Virus record (IMG/VR): IMGVR_UViG_3300042356_001708
Span: 39,561-103,560 of that record
DNA: 64,000 bases
DNA from: a virus
Reading direction: 5' to 3' (one strand)
Below, in pieces: positions 42,700 through 52,865 of this stretch (position 1 is the stretch's first letter; each line of letters begins with the position of its first letter). Position numbers and translations under genes: made by a program. The notes under the pieces were generated by a model. The model saw nothing but the letters and a program-made list of their open reading frames with translations, had not been told where the DNA came from and did no database searches.

Positions 42700-43158
42700 A
42701 TGGCAAATGGAAAAACATATGGTATAGATTTTCCTTTCAGAACATCTCAATTTGGTAAATATTTAAGTTTATCTCAAACTGCGGATGATGAAATCAGGAA
42801 TAACTTAGTGCATTTATTGTTGACTAGACGAGGTAGTAGATATTACCTACCTGATTTTGGAAGTAGATTGTATGATTATATTTTTGAGCCAATGGACAGT
42901 CTAACTTTTGATAGTATTGAGGCGGAGATTAGACAATCTTGTGAGAGATATATACCAAACCTTAAAATTTCAAAAATTTCAATTACTGATGCGTCAAATG
43001 ATGATGTTGATTCTGCAACATCTGTTGAGGATTCTGGTGGGAGAACATATAATATGACAGGAATGGGTAATAGAGAATACACCGCAAAAGTTAGAATTGA
43101 TTACGTTATCACCGATAATGTATTTAACTCTAAAGATTTTGTAATTATTAATATATAA
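42700..43158 (+). CDS. 25: Baseplate wedge protein gp25 (lysozyme-fold)
   Basis: A 152-residue protein. The signature TRRGSRYYLPDFGSRLYDYIFEP near residues 47-69, quoted here only in part, is that of gp25-like proteins, in which the P(D/E)FG and L-x-x-x-I-F-E elements are nearly universal among contractile injection systems. It forms the inner wedge core with gp6 and gp53 and initiates sheath assembly. gp6 starts 4 bases downstream. T4 gp25 is 132 residues, so this is slightly longer, with an insert near residues 105-125. Confidence 0.9.
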   Translation: MANGKTYGIDFPFRTSQFGKYLSLSQTADDEIRNNLVHLLLTRRGSRYYLPDFGSRLYDYIFEPMDSLTFDSIEAEIRQSCERYIPNLKISKISITDASNDDVDSATSVEDSGGRTYNMTGMGNREYTAKVRIDYVITDNVFNSKDFVIINI

Positions 43159-43162
43159 TATT

Positions 43163-45001
43163 ATGGCTGAAAAAAGAATATCCTATACAGTTAGGGACTT
43201 CCAAGGATTAAGAACTGAACTTGTTAATTATGTTAAAACTTATTATCCTGAATTAATTGATAATTTTAACGATGCTTCCGTGTTCTCTGTGTTTATGGAT
43301 TTAAACGCTGCGGTTGCAGATAACTTACATTATCATATTGATAGAAGTGTTCAAGAAACTGTCCTACAGTTTGCTCAACAACGCTCGTCGGTTTATAATT
43401 TGGCTAGAACTTATGGTTTAAAAATTCCCGGACAAAGACCGTCAGTATCATTAGTTGAATTCTCCATTACAGTTCCTGCGGCTGGTGATAAAGATGATGA
43501 AAGATATGAAGGTATATTAAGGAGAGGTTCTCAGGTTGTTGGCGCGGGACAAGTATTTGAAACCATTTATGATATTGATTTTACATCACCATATAATGCT
43601 CAAGGGTTTCCGAATAGGTTAAAAATTCCAAATTTTGATTCAAGAGGGAATCTTATTAACTATACAATTACTAAAAGAGAATTAGTTGTAAATGGTGTTA
43701 CAAAAGTATTTAAACAAGTAATAACCCCAAATGATGTTAGACCATTCTATGAAATTTTCTTACCTGGTAAAAATGTTTTAGGTATTACAAGTATCATCCA
43801 AAAAGATGGAACAAGTTATGCTAATGTCCCAAGTCCTCAAGAGTTCTTAGGTACTAATGGTAGATGGTATGAGGTTGATGCGTTGGCACAAGATAGGGTT
43901 TTTATTGAAGACTCAACTAAACCATCAGACAAGCCTGGTGTTAAAATTGGTAAGTGGATACAAACCAATAACCGATTTATCAGTGAGTTTACTCCTGAAG
44001 GATTTATGAAGTTAACATTTGGTGGTGGAACGGGTTCAGCTGAAGACCAACTTAGAGAATTTACAAATTCAGGTAACTTACCTACAATTCAAAATTTTTT
44101 AAATAACTTTTCATTAGGGTCAACCTTAAAGGCGAATACCACTTTGTTTATACAATATCGTTCAGGTGGTGGAGTTGGAAGTAATTTAGGTGTGAATACG
44201 ATTAATCAAATTGGAACTGTAATATTTGTTGTAAACGGACCTTCCGAAACTACAAATACTGCGGTTGTTAATTCATTGAGATGTAATAACGTAACTGCGG
44301 CTATTGGTGGGGCAGGACAACCAACGTTAGAAGAAGTTAGAAACTATGTGGCATTTAACTTTGCAAGCCAAAACAGAGCGGTAACTGTGAATGACTACGA
44401 AGCTTTAATTAGAAAGATGCCAAGTCAGTTTGGTGCACCTGCTAAAGTTGCGGTAATGGAAGAAGAGAATAAAATTAAAGTTAAGATTCTTTCATACGAT
44501 ACTAATGGGGCGTTAACTAATACGGTATCAAATGCGTTATTAGATAACTTAGCAACTTATTTATCAAACTATAGAATGATTAATGATTATATCGCAATTG
44601 AAACTGCGGATGTTGTTGACCTAAGTATTGACCTATATGTTGTATTAGAGTCAACTCAAAATCAGGGTAATATTATTACATCAATAATTGACAAGGTGTC
44701 AAGTTATTTCAATCCATCAAATAGAGAACTTGGTCAGAACGTTAACATATCTGAGATTAATAGAATTTTACAATCCGAAAATGGTGTAATTTCAGTAACT
44801 CAAATTGATATTTTTAACGAGGTTGGAGGTGAGTATTCGTCATCTCAAACATCAATGGCTTACTCAAATACAATAACTAGACAGATTGAACCTCAGGAAG
44901 GGACAATATTCGCATTGCCTAATCAAATATATCAAATTAGGTTCCCGACAAAGGACATTAGAGTGAGAGTTAAAAACTTCCAATCAGTTACACTTTCTTA
45001 A
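43163..45001 (+). CDS. 6: Baseplate wedge protein gp6 (baseplate J-like)
   Basis: A 612-residue protein, close to T4 gp6 (660). The N-terminus ISYTVRDFQGLRTELVNYVK, the following ELIDNFNDASVFSVFMDLNA and LHYHIDRSVQETVL are the standard gp6/gpJ opening. Further on come VNDYEALIRKMPSQFGAP and the C-terminal VTQIDIFNEVGG strand region. Dimers form the iris ring that holds the baseplate and switches at contraction. It directly follows gp25, an arrangement common in contractile tails. 82 bases of AT-rich non-coding DNA follow, holding the next late box. Confidence 0.9.
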   Translation: MAEKRISYTVRDFQGLRTELVNYVKTYYPELIDNFNDASVFSVFMDLNAAVADNLHYHIDRSVQETVLQFAQQRSSVYNLARTYGLKIPGQRPSVSLVEFSITVPAAGDKDDERYEGILRRGSQVVGAGQVFETIYDIDFTSPYNAQGFPNRLKIPNFDSRGNLINYTITKRELVVNGVTKVFKQVITPNDVRPFYEIFLPGKNVLGITSIIQKDGTSYANVPSPQEFLGTNGRWYEVDALAQDRVFIEDSTKPSDKPGVKIGKWIQTNNRFISEFTPEGFMKLTFGGGTGSAEDQLREFTNSGNLPTIQNFLNNFSLGSTLKANTTLFIQYRSGGGVGSNLGVNTINQIGTVIFVVNGPSETTNTAVVNSLRCNNVTAAIGGAGQPTLEEVRNYVAFNFASQNRAVTVNDYEALIRKMPSQFGAPAKVAVMEEENKIKVKILSYDTNGALTNTVSNALLDNLATYLSNYRMINDYIAIETADVVDLSIDLYVVLESTQNQGNIITSIIDKVSSYFNPSNRELGQNVNISEINRILQSENGVISVTQIDIFNEVGGEYSSSQTSMAYSNTITRQIEPQEGTIFALPNQIYQIRFPTKDIRVRVKNFQSVTLS

Positions 45002-45063
45002 TTTATTTTATTTATTTAGGACTTATAATTTAATTGATTGTGTTTATAAAATGCAGTCATAAC

Positions 45064-45070
45064 TATTTAT
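45064..45070 (+). promoter_or_regulatory. TATTTAT box (candidate late promoter) for the 1751-residue gene and fibre operon
   Basis: CATAACTATTTATGAAATAAAG lies 13 bases before the ATG at 45084; the 61106 box also continues GAAATAAAG after TATTTAT. Confidence 0.5.
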
Positions 45071-45083
45071 GAAATAAAGTCCG

Positions 45084-48000
45084 ATGAGTAAAATTTATAG
45101 GATAAAAACAACTCCTGGAATTGACCAAAATTTAACAGTAAACATAAACCAAGATTTTGAAGAGATTGAATTACTATCTCTTAAAATAAGACAAGAAGAT
45201 GTTTACCCAATCGGATGTGCCAATTATGGAGTCATTGCGGGAAGAGTATTTGTGAACGGGGGATATGGACTACCAAAGGCTAAAGTATCTGTATTTATAC
45301 CTCTTAGACCTGAAGATGAAGATAATCCTGTCTTAACTTCATACTATCCTTATAGAACTCTTGAGGATGTTAATGAAGATGGGTATAAATATAATTTGCT
45401 ACCATACGTAGCTTCTTATAGTGGACACTCACCGACAGGGACATTCCCAACAAGAGAAGATGTATTAAAAGACCCAGTTGCTTCGGAACTTTTTGAAAAG
45501 TATTACAAATATACTGTAACGACAAATGAAAGTGGAGACTATATGATTTATGGAGTCCCACTTGGGACTCACACGATAGTTTTAAATGTTGACTTATCTG
45601 ATATTGGGGAGTTCTCAATGACTCCTCAAGATTTAATTAGAATTGGAAGAGGAACTGAGAATCAATTTAATGGTAGTTTCTTTAGGTCTTCAAATAACTT
45701 TAATGAACTTCCGCAGATTGTTTACGAAACTAAGATAGTACAGGTTAATGCATTTTGGGGTCAAGATGATACCTGTCAAGTAGGAATTACTCGGGCAGAT
45801 TTTGATTTGAGTAGTGGGCAAAATAATATTACCATACAACCAACTGCGGTATTTATGGGTTCTATATTTTCTTCTGAAACCACTAAAAAAGTTAAAAGAA
45901 GATGTAAAGTTAAATCTAAATTAGGTCAATTATGTCAATTAACTACAGGACCTGGACAGATTATTGCTATTAGACAAACTATAGATATTGATGATGATGG
46001 GTATCCTGTCTTAGAAAAATATGATTTACCACAAAACGGTAAATTGATAGATGCTGACGGGACTTGGGTAATTGAAGTCCCTATGAACTTGGACTATGTT
46101 TACACTAATGAAAATGGTGAAAGAGTATTAAGTGATGACCCTAAATTAGGAATTCCTACAAATGGTAAATATAGATTTAAAATTAAATGGCAACAACCTG
46201 CGGGACTTACTGAAGAAAACAGAAGAGGGTATTTCTTAGTTCCAAACATTAAAGAACACGGATGGACAAACAGTGGGGAAGACCCTCTATTACAGGATAC
46301 TGAAACTTTTACTATTCAAACTAATGACCCAGTTATTAATATAGTCGGACAATCAGGTTATGTGTATCGTGTTAAGTCAAAAACAAATGTAACTGATTTT
46401 GTTGTTGAATTAGACGGTAACCCATACGTGGGTAACAAAAATGACATTTTATTAAATTCAAATGATATTATTTCTATAACTCCCACATATGAGGATGATG
46501 AAGCAACATCTACTTGGGTGTTTGAAAAAATACCTTTGGTAAAATATAGATTAGAAAGGTCATATGCATTTAGTTTAAGTTGGTATGATTACAATGACCC
46601 TCAGGAGGCTATTGATTGTATAGACACGTTTTATTTTATGAAATATAATAAAGTATATACTGTGTCACAATTATTAGATAGATATACGTCAAGAAGATTT
46701 ACTTGGAATACTTTACAGATAAAAAATATAAACACAGATGATTGTGATGAATCAACTAATAAATTACCTGTTAATGATGTTCAGTATAGATTTGTTCCAA
46801 TATTCATATTACTAAGTTTCTTTTTAACTCTTATGAAATTTTTGCTTAGGGCAATTATCATTCCTATGCATTTATTAGCGTTCTTATGGCCTGTAATCTT
46901 CTTGATTATGCAACTTGTGTGGGTTATACAAATGTTAATACACGGAATATGTAAGGCGTTAAATAAAATTAGAGGATGGTTAGGTAAAGCAAAAAAAGAA
47001 TGTGGTGAAAAACCAAAAAGAACAAAATATGCGGATAACTGGTTTAGAAATGTAAAACTACCTCTTTTATTATACACTGAAGATGGGTGTGAAAGATGTG
47101 ATTGTAAAGATTCTGAAATTGACCTTAGCGGTAATGAAACTGCCGATGGGTTACAACAAAACGCAACAGACGCTAGAACAGGAACAATAAATAGTAGCCC
47201 ACTTGCGGATTTTAATAGTGCAGATGCGTATACTGTAGGAGATTTCCAACAGGATTTTCCGTATCTATGGGAAGGACCAAATACGACTACGATTTATGAA
47301 GACACTCCTAATGATGCTAATGGACCTGAATATCTTGATGTTTTGTTCACAAATTCATTAACAATTGCTGAAAGATTAAATACTTTTAATTTAAAGGATA
47401 AATATTTTGATACTACAACTATTAACGGTGGTGTTGGTAGAAATCAAGTTAAGAGAACTGTAACAGGTAATGGTAATATCTACCATTATGATAATACAAT
47501 GGTCTTGGTTGTTGATGGTTCGGAATTAAGTAATTTTATTTCAGGACAACTAATTTCATTCAGCGACCCAACTTTATCTACCGACCCAAATCTTACAGGT
47601 GCGACTGTTAATACTGGAGGAACTAACTCAATAACAGGAACCCCGATTTCAAACGGGGCGCAATGGACGGTTAATTATGCTTCACCATCAAACCCAACTG
47701 TGAGTAATTCAGTTACTTATACGATTAACTATAGTGGAGAATCAAAGGATTACTTAACTTTCCCTACTGATATGGAATATTTTCAGGTATTGACTGGATT
47801 AACGTTAGGTACATTTTCCGCTTTAACTGAGAATCATACAAATATCAACAGTAATTTCTTAAATAGGTCTAATAAAACTGACTTCTTAAACAGGTATTTG
47901 AATAATCAAATGAGAGTTTATGATATTGTTGGGGATTATTTAGGTTCTAATGTTCAAAACCCATGTAAAGATGCTTTATGGAGAAGTATTGGTTTGGCTC

Positions 48001-50339
48001 CAAACCCTGGATTTGACGCTTCCTCATCTTCAAACATTCAGACTCCTTTATTCTACTATGACGGAGCCCAAAGTTTAGGTATTATTATACTACAAAGAGG
48101 TGTTGACCCGCACTCACCAAAAGTACAACAAGAAATTGACTTATCAAGAATATTTGGATGGGCAAACTATGGGCAGGCAGGTTTGACAATAACAGGGGAG
48201 TTTAATTTAAATATACCAATACAGTCATCGTCAAGTTCATTAAAATTGCCAAGACATAATCAGTTTACTACAAATAATGCGACTGACTTTGGTAGTAGTA
48301 TCTTCTTTCAAGGAACATTTGATGTTCAGGGAACATTCTCTTCTTACACAAGTAATTTATTACGGTATTACTCAAGATTAGGGGAGAACGGAAATTCAAC
48401 AACCGCATCTGTTCCATCCTCAAACTATTTAACAAAGGTCCAAACGGATAGCAATGCGGTTGCTAGTACGACTTCTTGCGGATGTGATACTTTTTACAAT
48501 TTAAAACTTGGTTGGTGGTTTACTCAAGGAAATAATTCTCAATATGGTTATAGTGTTGGGGAGTATGTTGAAGGGGGAAGTTACGCTGATTTGGGAATGT
48601 CAAACTCTATATCTACTTTTTGTGGAGAATCGGTACCAAATGAAGTTTCGGCGTACGCATCATATATTTCAAATATATACCCTTCAAGTACCACAGTTCA
48701 AATGGTTAATCCAAGTAAACTAGTAATGAGGACTGACAGATTACCATCTTCCACGCAAATTCCTTCAGGTGATACTACAGGAAACGGAATTTTATTAATG
48801 CATCAGAATCCTTCATTTACAATTTATTTATTAGATGAATCTGGTTCAGCTCAAGCTTTAGGAAGTGCTCCTGAAGTGTATACCTTCACTGAAATAGAAA
48901 CTGAGGATATACCATCACAATATATGAATGTGATTGAGTCACTTTCGGATTGTTCTAAAGCGGTTCCATTGGAATGTTATGTTGTTAATCCCGATAATAC
49001 AGTATCTATTAAACCTTGTGATGAAAGTAACGGAACTTGTTGTGGTAAAAATTATAATACAGGTGGATTTAGGTCTTGGTTTAATTATGGGTTTGGATGT
49101 TATAATTTAGTGTCATTCCCAATTATTTCCATTGTAAAAGATTTCAATTTAATAATTGAATTTATACAAAGATTAAAATTAAATATGGCGTTATGTTTTG
49201 ATGTGTTTTCACACACATTTGGAAATGCTTGGATAAACGGGACATTATATGCTTTCCCATTCCAAATGAATACATTTTTTGACACTCAAAACAAACCTAA
49301 CTACAATTATTGTAAAGAATTAATGTATTTTCATGACCCGACTAATAATTTTTATTATAGAAGTTCACCATATAATGATAATAATAATAAATTTATTGGT
49401 AGAGATGCAAATGAAAGAGCAAATGATAACGGAAATGAAAAACAATTAGGATTTCCAACAACTATGATGGACTTGGGACCAAAAGTTCCTTACTTACAGG
49501 AAATAGTTTTCAGTGATGATTATGATGGATATATTGTTGATAAATTAGATTCAACATCATTCAAAAATGTTTCTGACATATTGAATGTTATGATTTTAAG
49601 TAGATTTGTTAATGAGAATTTTCTCAGTCTATTTTTACCTGGTCTTGGTAGTGGTTCTGACCCATCAGTTGCGGGATTCTTTAGAAATAAAAGATGGAAC
49701 CCAAGTGGAAATATATTATTCCCTGGAACTATTGATGGGGATTACTCACAAATGGCGTCAGTTAATTCTGAATTTGGAATTGCTGAATTCTCACCTGAGG
49801 GATATGATATTAATACGTCATTTAAAGTTATGAGAGATAACTCTAATTATGCTTATTTTGAAATATTCTTTTCAGGTAATAATCAAGATAGAGATTACAT
49901 CACACCAAGAAGAAAAATATGGAATGAGAATGCGTCCACGGCTCCTCTACCATCTGATTTTGGATACATAAGTACATTTTCACAAGAAGTTCCATTCTAT
50001 GAATGGGAATTTAAAACTACTAACTCAGGAACTATTTTCGGTAATCAGAATAACAATTGGGATACAAATGAAAGTGGATTTTTTAAATACAAATATCAAT
50101 CAATTGATAGAATTTCACCGGCGTCCCATTCGGTAATTGTTGGGTCAAGTAATTCAAAATATTGGAAAGGGTTTATTTATAATGTAGATAGTAATGGAAA
50201 TGCGACTGACTCAATACCAAGCGGGTTCCAAGATAAAAGACAGGTTAATAATCCATTTTTCTTTTATTTTGGATTAAAGAAAGGGGCTAGTGCGTATGAC
50301 AAATTTAAAACTAAATATATAAATGAAACTGATTTATAA
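45084..50339 (+). CDS. Giant baseplate/tail protein with carboxypeptidase-regulatory-like domain and hydrophobic membrane-like segment
   Basis: A 1751-residue protein in the place of T4 gp7, right after gp6. Residues about 50-180 resemble a carboxypeptidase regulatory-like beta sandwich: GVIAGRVFVNGGYGLPKAKV, then NESGDYMIYGVPLGTHTIV. Residues about 570-625 are strongly hydrophobic (FILLSFFLTLMKFLLRAIII and AFLWPVIFLIMQLVWVIQML), enough for two membrane helices. Next come a basic stretch and a Cys cluster, EDGCERCDCKDSE. The remaining 1100 residues are beta-rich, Gly/Ser/Asn-rich, with a second, shorter hydrophobic patch near 1345. It may be a wedge protein that also contacts the host membrane during injection; that role is inference. 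Its stop overlaps the next start (TAATG). Confidence 0.6.
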   Translation: MSKIYRIKTTPGIDQNLTVNINQDFEEIELLSLKIRQEDVYPIGCANYGVIAGRVFVNGGYGLPKAKVSVFIPLRPEDEDNPVLTSYYPYRTLEDVNEDGYKYNLLPYVASYSGHSPTGTFPTREDVLKDPVASELFEKYYKYTVTTNESGDYMIYGVPLGTHTIVLNVDLSDIGEFSMTPQDLIRIGRGTENQFNGSFFRSSNNFNELPQIVYETKIVQVNAFWGQDDTCQVGITRADFDLSSGQNNITIQPTAVFMGSIFSSETTKKVKRRCKVKSKLGQLCQLTTGPGQIIAIRQTIDIDDDGYPVLEKYDLPQNGKLIDADGTWVIEVPMNLDYVYTNENGERVLSDDPKLGIPTNGKYRFKIKWQQPAGLTEENRRGYFLVPNIKEHGWTNSGEDPLLQDTETFTIQTNDPVINIVGQSGYVYRVKSKTNVTDFVVELDGNPYVGNKNDILLNSNDIISITPTYEDDEATSTWVFEKIPLVKYRLERSYAFSLSWYDYNDPQEAIDCIDTFYFMKYNKVYTVSQLLDRYTSRRFTWNTLQIKNINTDDCDESTNKLPVNDVQYRFVPIFILLSFFLTLMKFLLRAIIIPMHLLAFLWPVIFLIMQLVWVIQMLIHGICKALNKIRGWLGKAKKECGEKPKRTKYADNWFRNVKLPLLLYTEDGCERCDCKDSEIDLSGNETADGLQQNATDARTGTINSSPLADFNSADAYTVGDFQQDFPYLWEGPNTTTIYEDTPNDANGPEYLDVLFTNSLTIAERLNTFNLKDKYFDTTTINGGVGRNQVKRTVTGNGNIYHYDNTMVLVVDGSELSNFISGQLISFSDPTLSTDPNLTGATVNTGGTNSITGTPISNGAQWTVNYASPSNPTVSNSVTYTINYSGESKDYLTFPTDMEYFQVLTGLTLGTFSALTENHTNINSNFLNRSNKTDFLNRYLNNQMRVYDIVGDYLGSNVQNPCKDALWRSIGLAPNPGFDASSSSNIQTPLFYYDGAQSLGIIILQRGVDPHSPKVQQEIDLSRIFGWANYGQAGLTITGEFNLNIPIQSSSSSLKLPRHNQFTTNNATDFGSSIFFQGTFDVQGTFSSYTSNLLRYYSRLGENGNSTTASVPSSNYLTKVQTDSNAVASTTSCGCDTFYNLKLGWWFTQGNNSQYGYSVGEYVEGGSYADLGMSNSISTFCGESVPNEVSAYASYISNIYPSSTTVQMVNPSKLVMRTDRLPSSTQIPSGDTTGNGILLMHQNPSFTIYLLDESGSAQALGSAPEVYTFTEIETEDIPSQYMNVIESLSDCSKAVPLECYVVNPDNTVSIKPCDESNGTCCGKNYNTGGFRSWFNYGFGCYNLVSFPIISIVKDFNLIIEFIQRLKLNMALCFDVFSHTFGNAWINGTLYAFPFQMNTFFDTQNKPNYNYCKELMYFHDPTNNFYYRSSPYNDNNNKFIGRDANERANDNGNEKQLGFPTTMMDLGPKVPYLQEIVFSDDYDGYIVDKLDSTSFKNVSDILNVMILSRFVNENFLSLFLPGLGSGSDPSVAGFFRNKRWNPSGNILFPGTIDGDYSQMASVNSEFGIAEFSPEGYDINTSFKVMRDNSNYAYFEIFFSGNNQDRDYITPRRKIWNENASTAPLPSDFGYISTFSQEVPFYEWEFKTTNSGTIFGNQNNNWDTNESGFFKYKYQSIDRISPASHSVIVGSSNSKYWKGFIYNVDSNGNATDSIPSGFQDKRQVNNPFFFYFGLKKGASAYDKFKTKYINETDL

Positions 50340-52093
50340 TGGGTGGTTATGAAAATATAGAGATACTTTTAGGTTCTGCAAAATTTGCAACGAGTCCTAA
50401 TCGTAATATGAGAATAACTCCATTTTTGGATGGTAAAATTCAGGAACTTGAAGAATATGATAGGTCGGCAATTATAAATTTACCCGAACTTTATAATTCC
50501 GAAAGGCAGGAGTGTTCAATATTTAGACCATCGTTTTCAACCAAAGTAATTTTTTACAACGCTTATACTGGGACAACTAATATCAATGGAACAAGTTATG
50601 GTCCGTTTTTAAATGAATTATTGTATACTGATGCTGAGAATTCAATAGTTGGAGGAACTCATCCAGGGACTTGGTATGGATATCCACCATATAAAGAATT
50701 TAATTTTTATAGAAACGATACTGATAGTGTTCATGTTGATTTTGCAACAAAATCTGCATTGACTTACAATTGGGGATATTATCTAAGTTATGCTTTTGAA
50801 AATAACTCAGGAAAAACATTCCAACATTATTTCTCTCCAACCAATTCAATTACTTGGACTTGTTCCGAAGGGATTCCATTTATTATTTCAAGGCAAGAAA
50901 TGAACGGAAGGGTTTTCATAGTGTTTAGATGTCCGATGAAACATAATTTGCTAAAAGGTGATTATGTTGAAATTGAGTTCCAAGGTGGGTGGGACGGTAT
51001 TAATGGGAATAAGTATTTCCAAGTTGATATGTTAGGAACTGAAAGTTATGGTAGTGATGAGATAATTTTTAACATTCAGGATATCGGTTACGATAGTCCA
51101 TTTTTCGCAAACTCCTCAATTGGATTATTTAAGAAGGTTGTTGATATTACCAACCCTGAGGATACTAAATCAATCTACTACGTTAGAAGACATAAAATAC
51201 TGACTAACACACAGGATTCAATACCATTAAAAGCTGCGTTTTCACAGAACGGGTTCTTTAGTAAGAAAAAATTTTTGACGAGCGCTTTAACGCCTAATTA
51301 TGTTTCTAGAGTTGTAGAACAAGACGGGTCTCAAAACTTCAACATTACTTTTTCTAAAGACATTATAATATCAGGATATACTGATAATTTAAACCGACCA
51401 TTAAGTGAACTTTATTTAACAATAATTAATAAGGGATATTTTGGATGGTTTAACCGACCAAGACCCAACACTACAACTAATTCTGCCTTAAAACAAGGTC
51501 ATAAATTTAACATATCGTTTACCTCTGGAAATTGGTGGGACGACAACAATTTGTTGAACGATACTAATATTGGAACAAATTCATATACTAAAACATTTAA
51601 TGGTGAAAATTATGAATTTTATTATAATCAAGATTTAGTAAGTGGTGATACTATAGATGGAGATTTTTGTGAATATAATAGTTATTTGCAAGAAGAAAGT
51701 GTAATATCTGAATTTTATCATAAGTTTGAATTTAACAATTTGTTGTTTGATATAACATTTAGTGCGTCAACCAATAGAAACGGTTATTATTACAAACCAC
51801 ATAATGGTGTTACGATTAATGTATTTTCTGATTACATTGAGGAGAGTAATGTTTTAGGGATTTTAAATGTTCCACCATACGCCTTTTATTCTGAAACCTT
51901 GGGGACCCTAAGATGGAGAGACATTTACCCTTATGGTTATGTTGACTCAAACGGGAGAGGGGTTAATTTCCCATATATGAATAATGCTCATTATCCGTTA
52001 CAGAATATAGATTTTAAAATATATCCTGAAAATAACATAAACGAATTTGTATTTGGTGCGATACAATTACCTACAGTTGATGATTGTGAATAA
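50339..52093 (+). CDS. Tail/baseplate structural protein, unrecognised
   Basis: A 584-residue protein, beta-rich and Asn/Tyr/Phe-rich, with no family I can name. N-terminal segment NMRITPFLDGKIQELEEYDR and the repeated aromatic strands (YYLSYAFENNSGKTFQHYF, FDITFSASTNRNGYYYK) suggest a large beta structure such as a baseplate arm or fibre connector. It is coupled to the preceding giant gene by TAATG and overlaps the next gene by 14 bases, so it is part of the baseplate/fibre operon. In T4 this position would hold gp8. Confidence 0.55.
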   Translation: MGGYENIEILLGSAKFATSPNRNMRITPFLDGKIQELEEYDRSAIINLPELYNSERQECSIFRPSFSTKVIFYNAYTGTTNINGTSYGPFLNELLYTDAENSIVGGTHPGTWYGYPPYKEFNFYRNDTDSVHVDFATKSALTYNWGYYLSYAFENNSGKTFQHYFSPTNSITWTCSEGIPFIISRQEMNGRVFIVFRCPMKHNLLKGDYVEIEFQGGWDGINGNKYFQVDMLGTESYGSDEIIFNIQDIGYDSPFFANSSIGLFKKVVDITNPEDTKSIYYVRRHKILTNTQDSIPLKAAFSQNGFFSKKKFLTSALTPNYVSRVVEQDGSQNFNITFSKDIIISGYTDNLNRPLSELYLTIINKGYFGWFNRPRPNTTTNSALKQGHKFNISFTSGNWWDDNNLLNDTNIGTNSYTKTFNGENYEFYYNQDLVSGDTIDGDFCEYNSYLQEESVISEFYHKFEFNNLLFDITFSASTNRNGYYYKPHNGVTINVFSDYIEESNVLGILNVPPYAFYSETLGTLRWRDIYPYGYVDSNGRGVNFPYMNNAHYPLQNIDFKIYPENNINEFVFGAIQLPTVDDCE

Positions 52094-52865
52094 ATTTAAA
52101 ATATTAGTAAATGACAACGATAGGGAGATAGTAATTCCTGTTGAAACAAATGAAGATTATTTAGACCAACTAAATAATATTGAGAACTATGATGACCAAG
52201 TAGTTAAGAGGGTTATTAACCCCAACGAAGATTACGAAGTTGCTAGATTTACTCACGCTCAACATGATGAATCATTAAGGACTGACGTTAATTATCAATT
52301 TTTTTTCACACCTACAGGGTCAACCCCATCAAATATAAATTATGTTAATTCATATGTTAGTGAAGGGTTTACACCCCAACAAATTTATTATTTTTCAAAT
52401 CCATTTAGAAACTCATTTTTTAAATTGGATTTTTACGATACCACTCAAGATACTAATCAAATTAATTACATTACAATAATATTACCTACAACTCAAGGAG
52501 AAACAGAACCTGCAGTTGTTGGAGTTAATAATGTGAATGTTAAAATACCAAAGTATAAATTAGATTTTTTAGGTGATAAAGAAGGGTTTTTCCTATATTG
52601 GTTACGAAGTACCCAATACCTAAACATATCTACTTTTTATATGAGTGCAAAGTTTTTTGATGCAAAATTAGGGATTTTTGTAAAGTTTATGAATGCTCCA
52701 CAAAATTCAATTGGAAGTGGGAATTCAAATTTTAATCCTTCAAATTATTTTTATTATAAGGTTGTTTTAGATTATGAAACTCTAACCTATAAAATTTTTA
52801 CATTAGATGATGTGAGAGTTGGAGAAACAACCCCAATAACCTGGTATGAATATGTTAACCCATAA
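52080..52865 (+). CDS. Tail/baseplate structural protein, unrecognised
   Basis: I choose ATG 52080 (MIVNKFKILVNDNDREIVI), giving 261 residues and a 14-base overlap with the previous gene; an upstream ATG at 52047 would add 11 residues and a longer overlap. The protein is beta-rich. The central part (YYFSNPFRNSFFKLDFYDT) and C-terminus (FYYKVVLDYETLTYKIFTLD) are strand-like and aromatic. Ends in TAATG overlap with the next gene. By operon position it is a virion protein; no family recognised. Confidence 0.55.
   Translation: MIVNKFKILVNDNDREIVIPVETNEDYLDQLNNIENYDDQVVKRVINPNEDYEVARFTHAQHDESLRTDVNYQFFFTPTGSTPSNINYVNSYVSEGFTPQQIYYFSNPFRNSFFKLDFYDTTQDTNQINYITIILPTTQGETEPAVVGVNNVNVKIPKYKLDFLGDKEGFFLYWLRSTQYLNISTFYMSAKFFDAKLGIFVKFMNAPQNSIGSGNSNFNPSNYFYYKVVLDYETLTYKIFTLDDVRVGETTPITWYEYVNP

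Noticed and set aside
46781-47077. Minus-strand 98-residue hydrophobic reading frame
   Set aside because: It is antisense to the hydrophobic segment of the 1751-residue protein and has no promoter or family; its composition is a mirror of the true gene.
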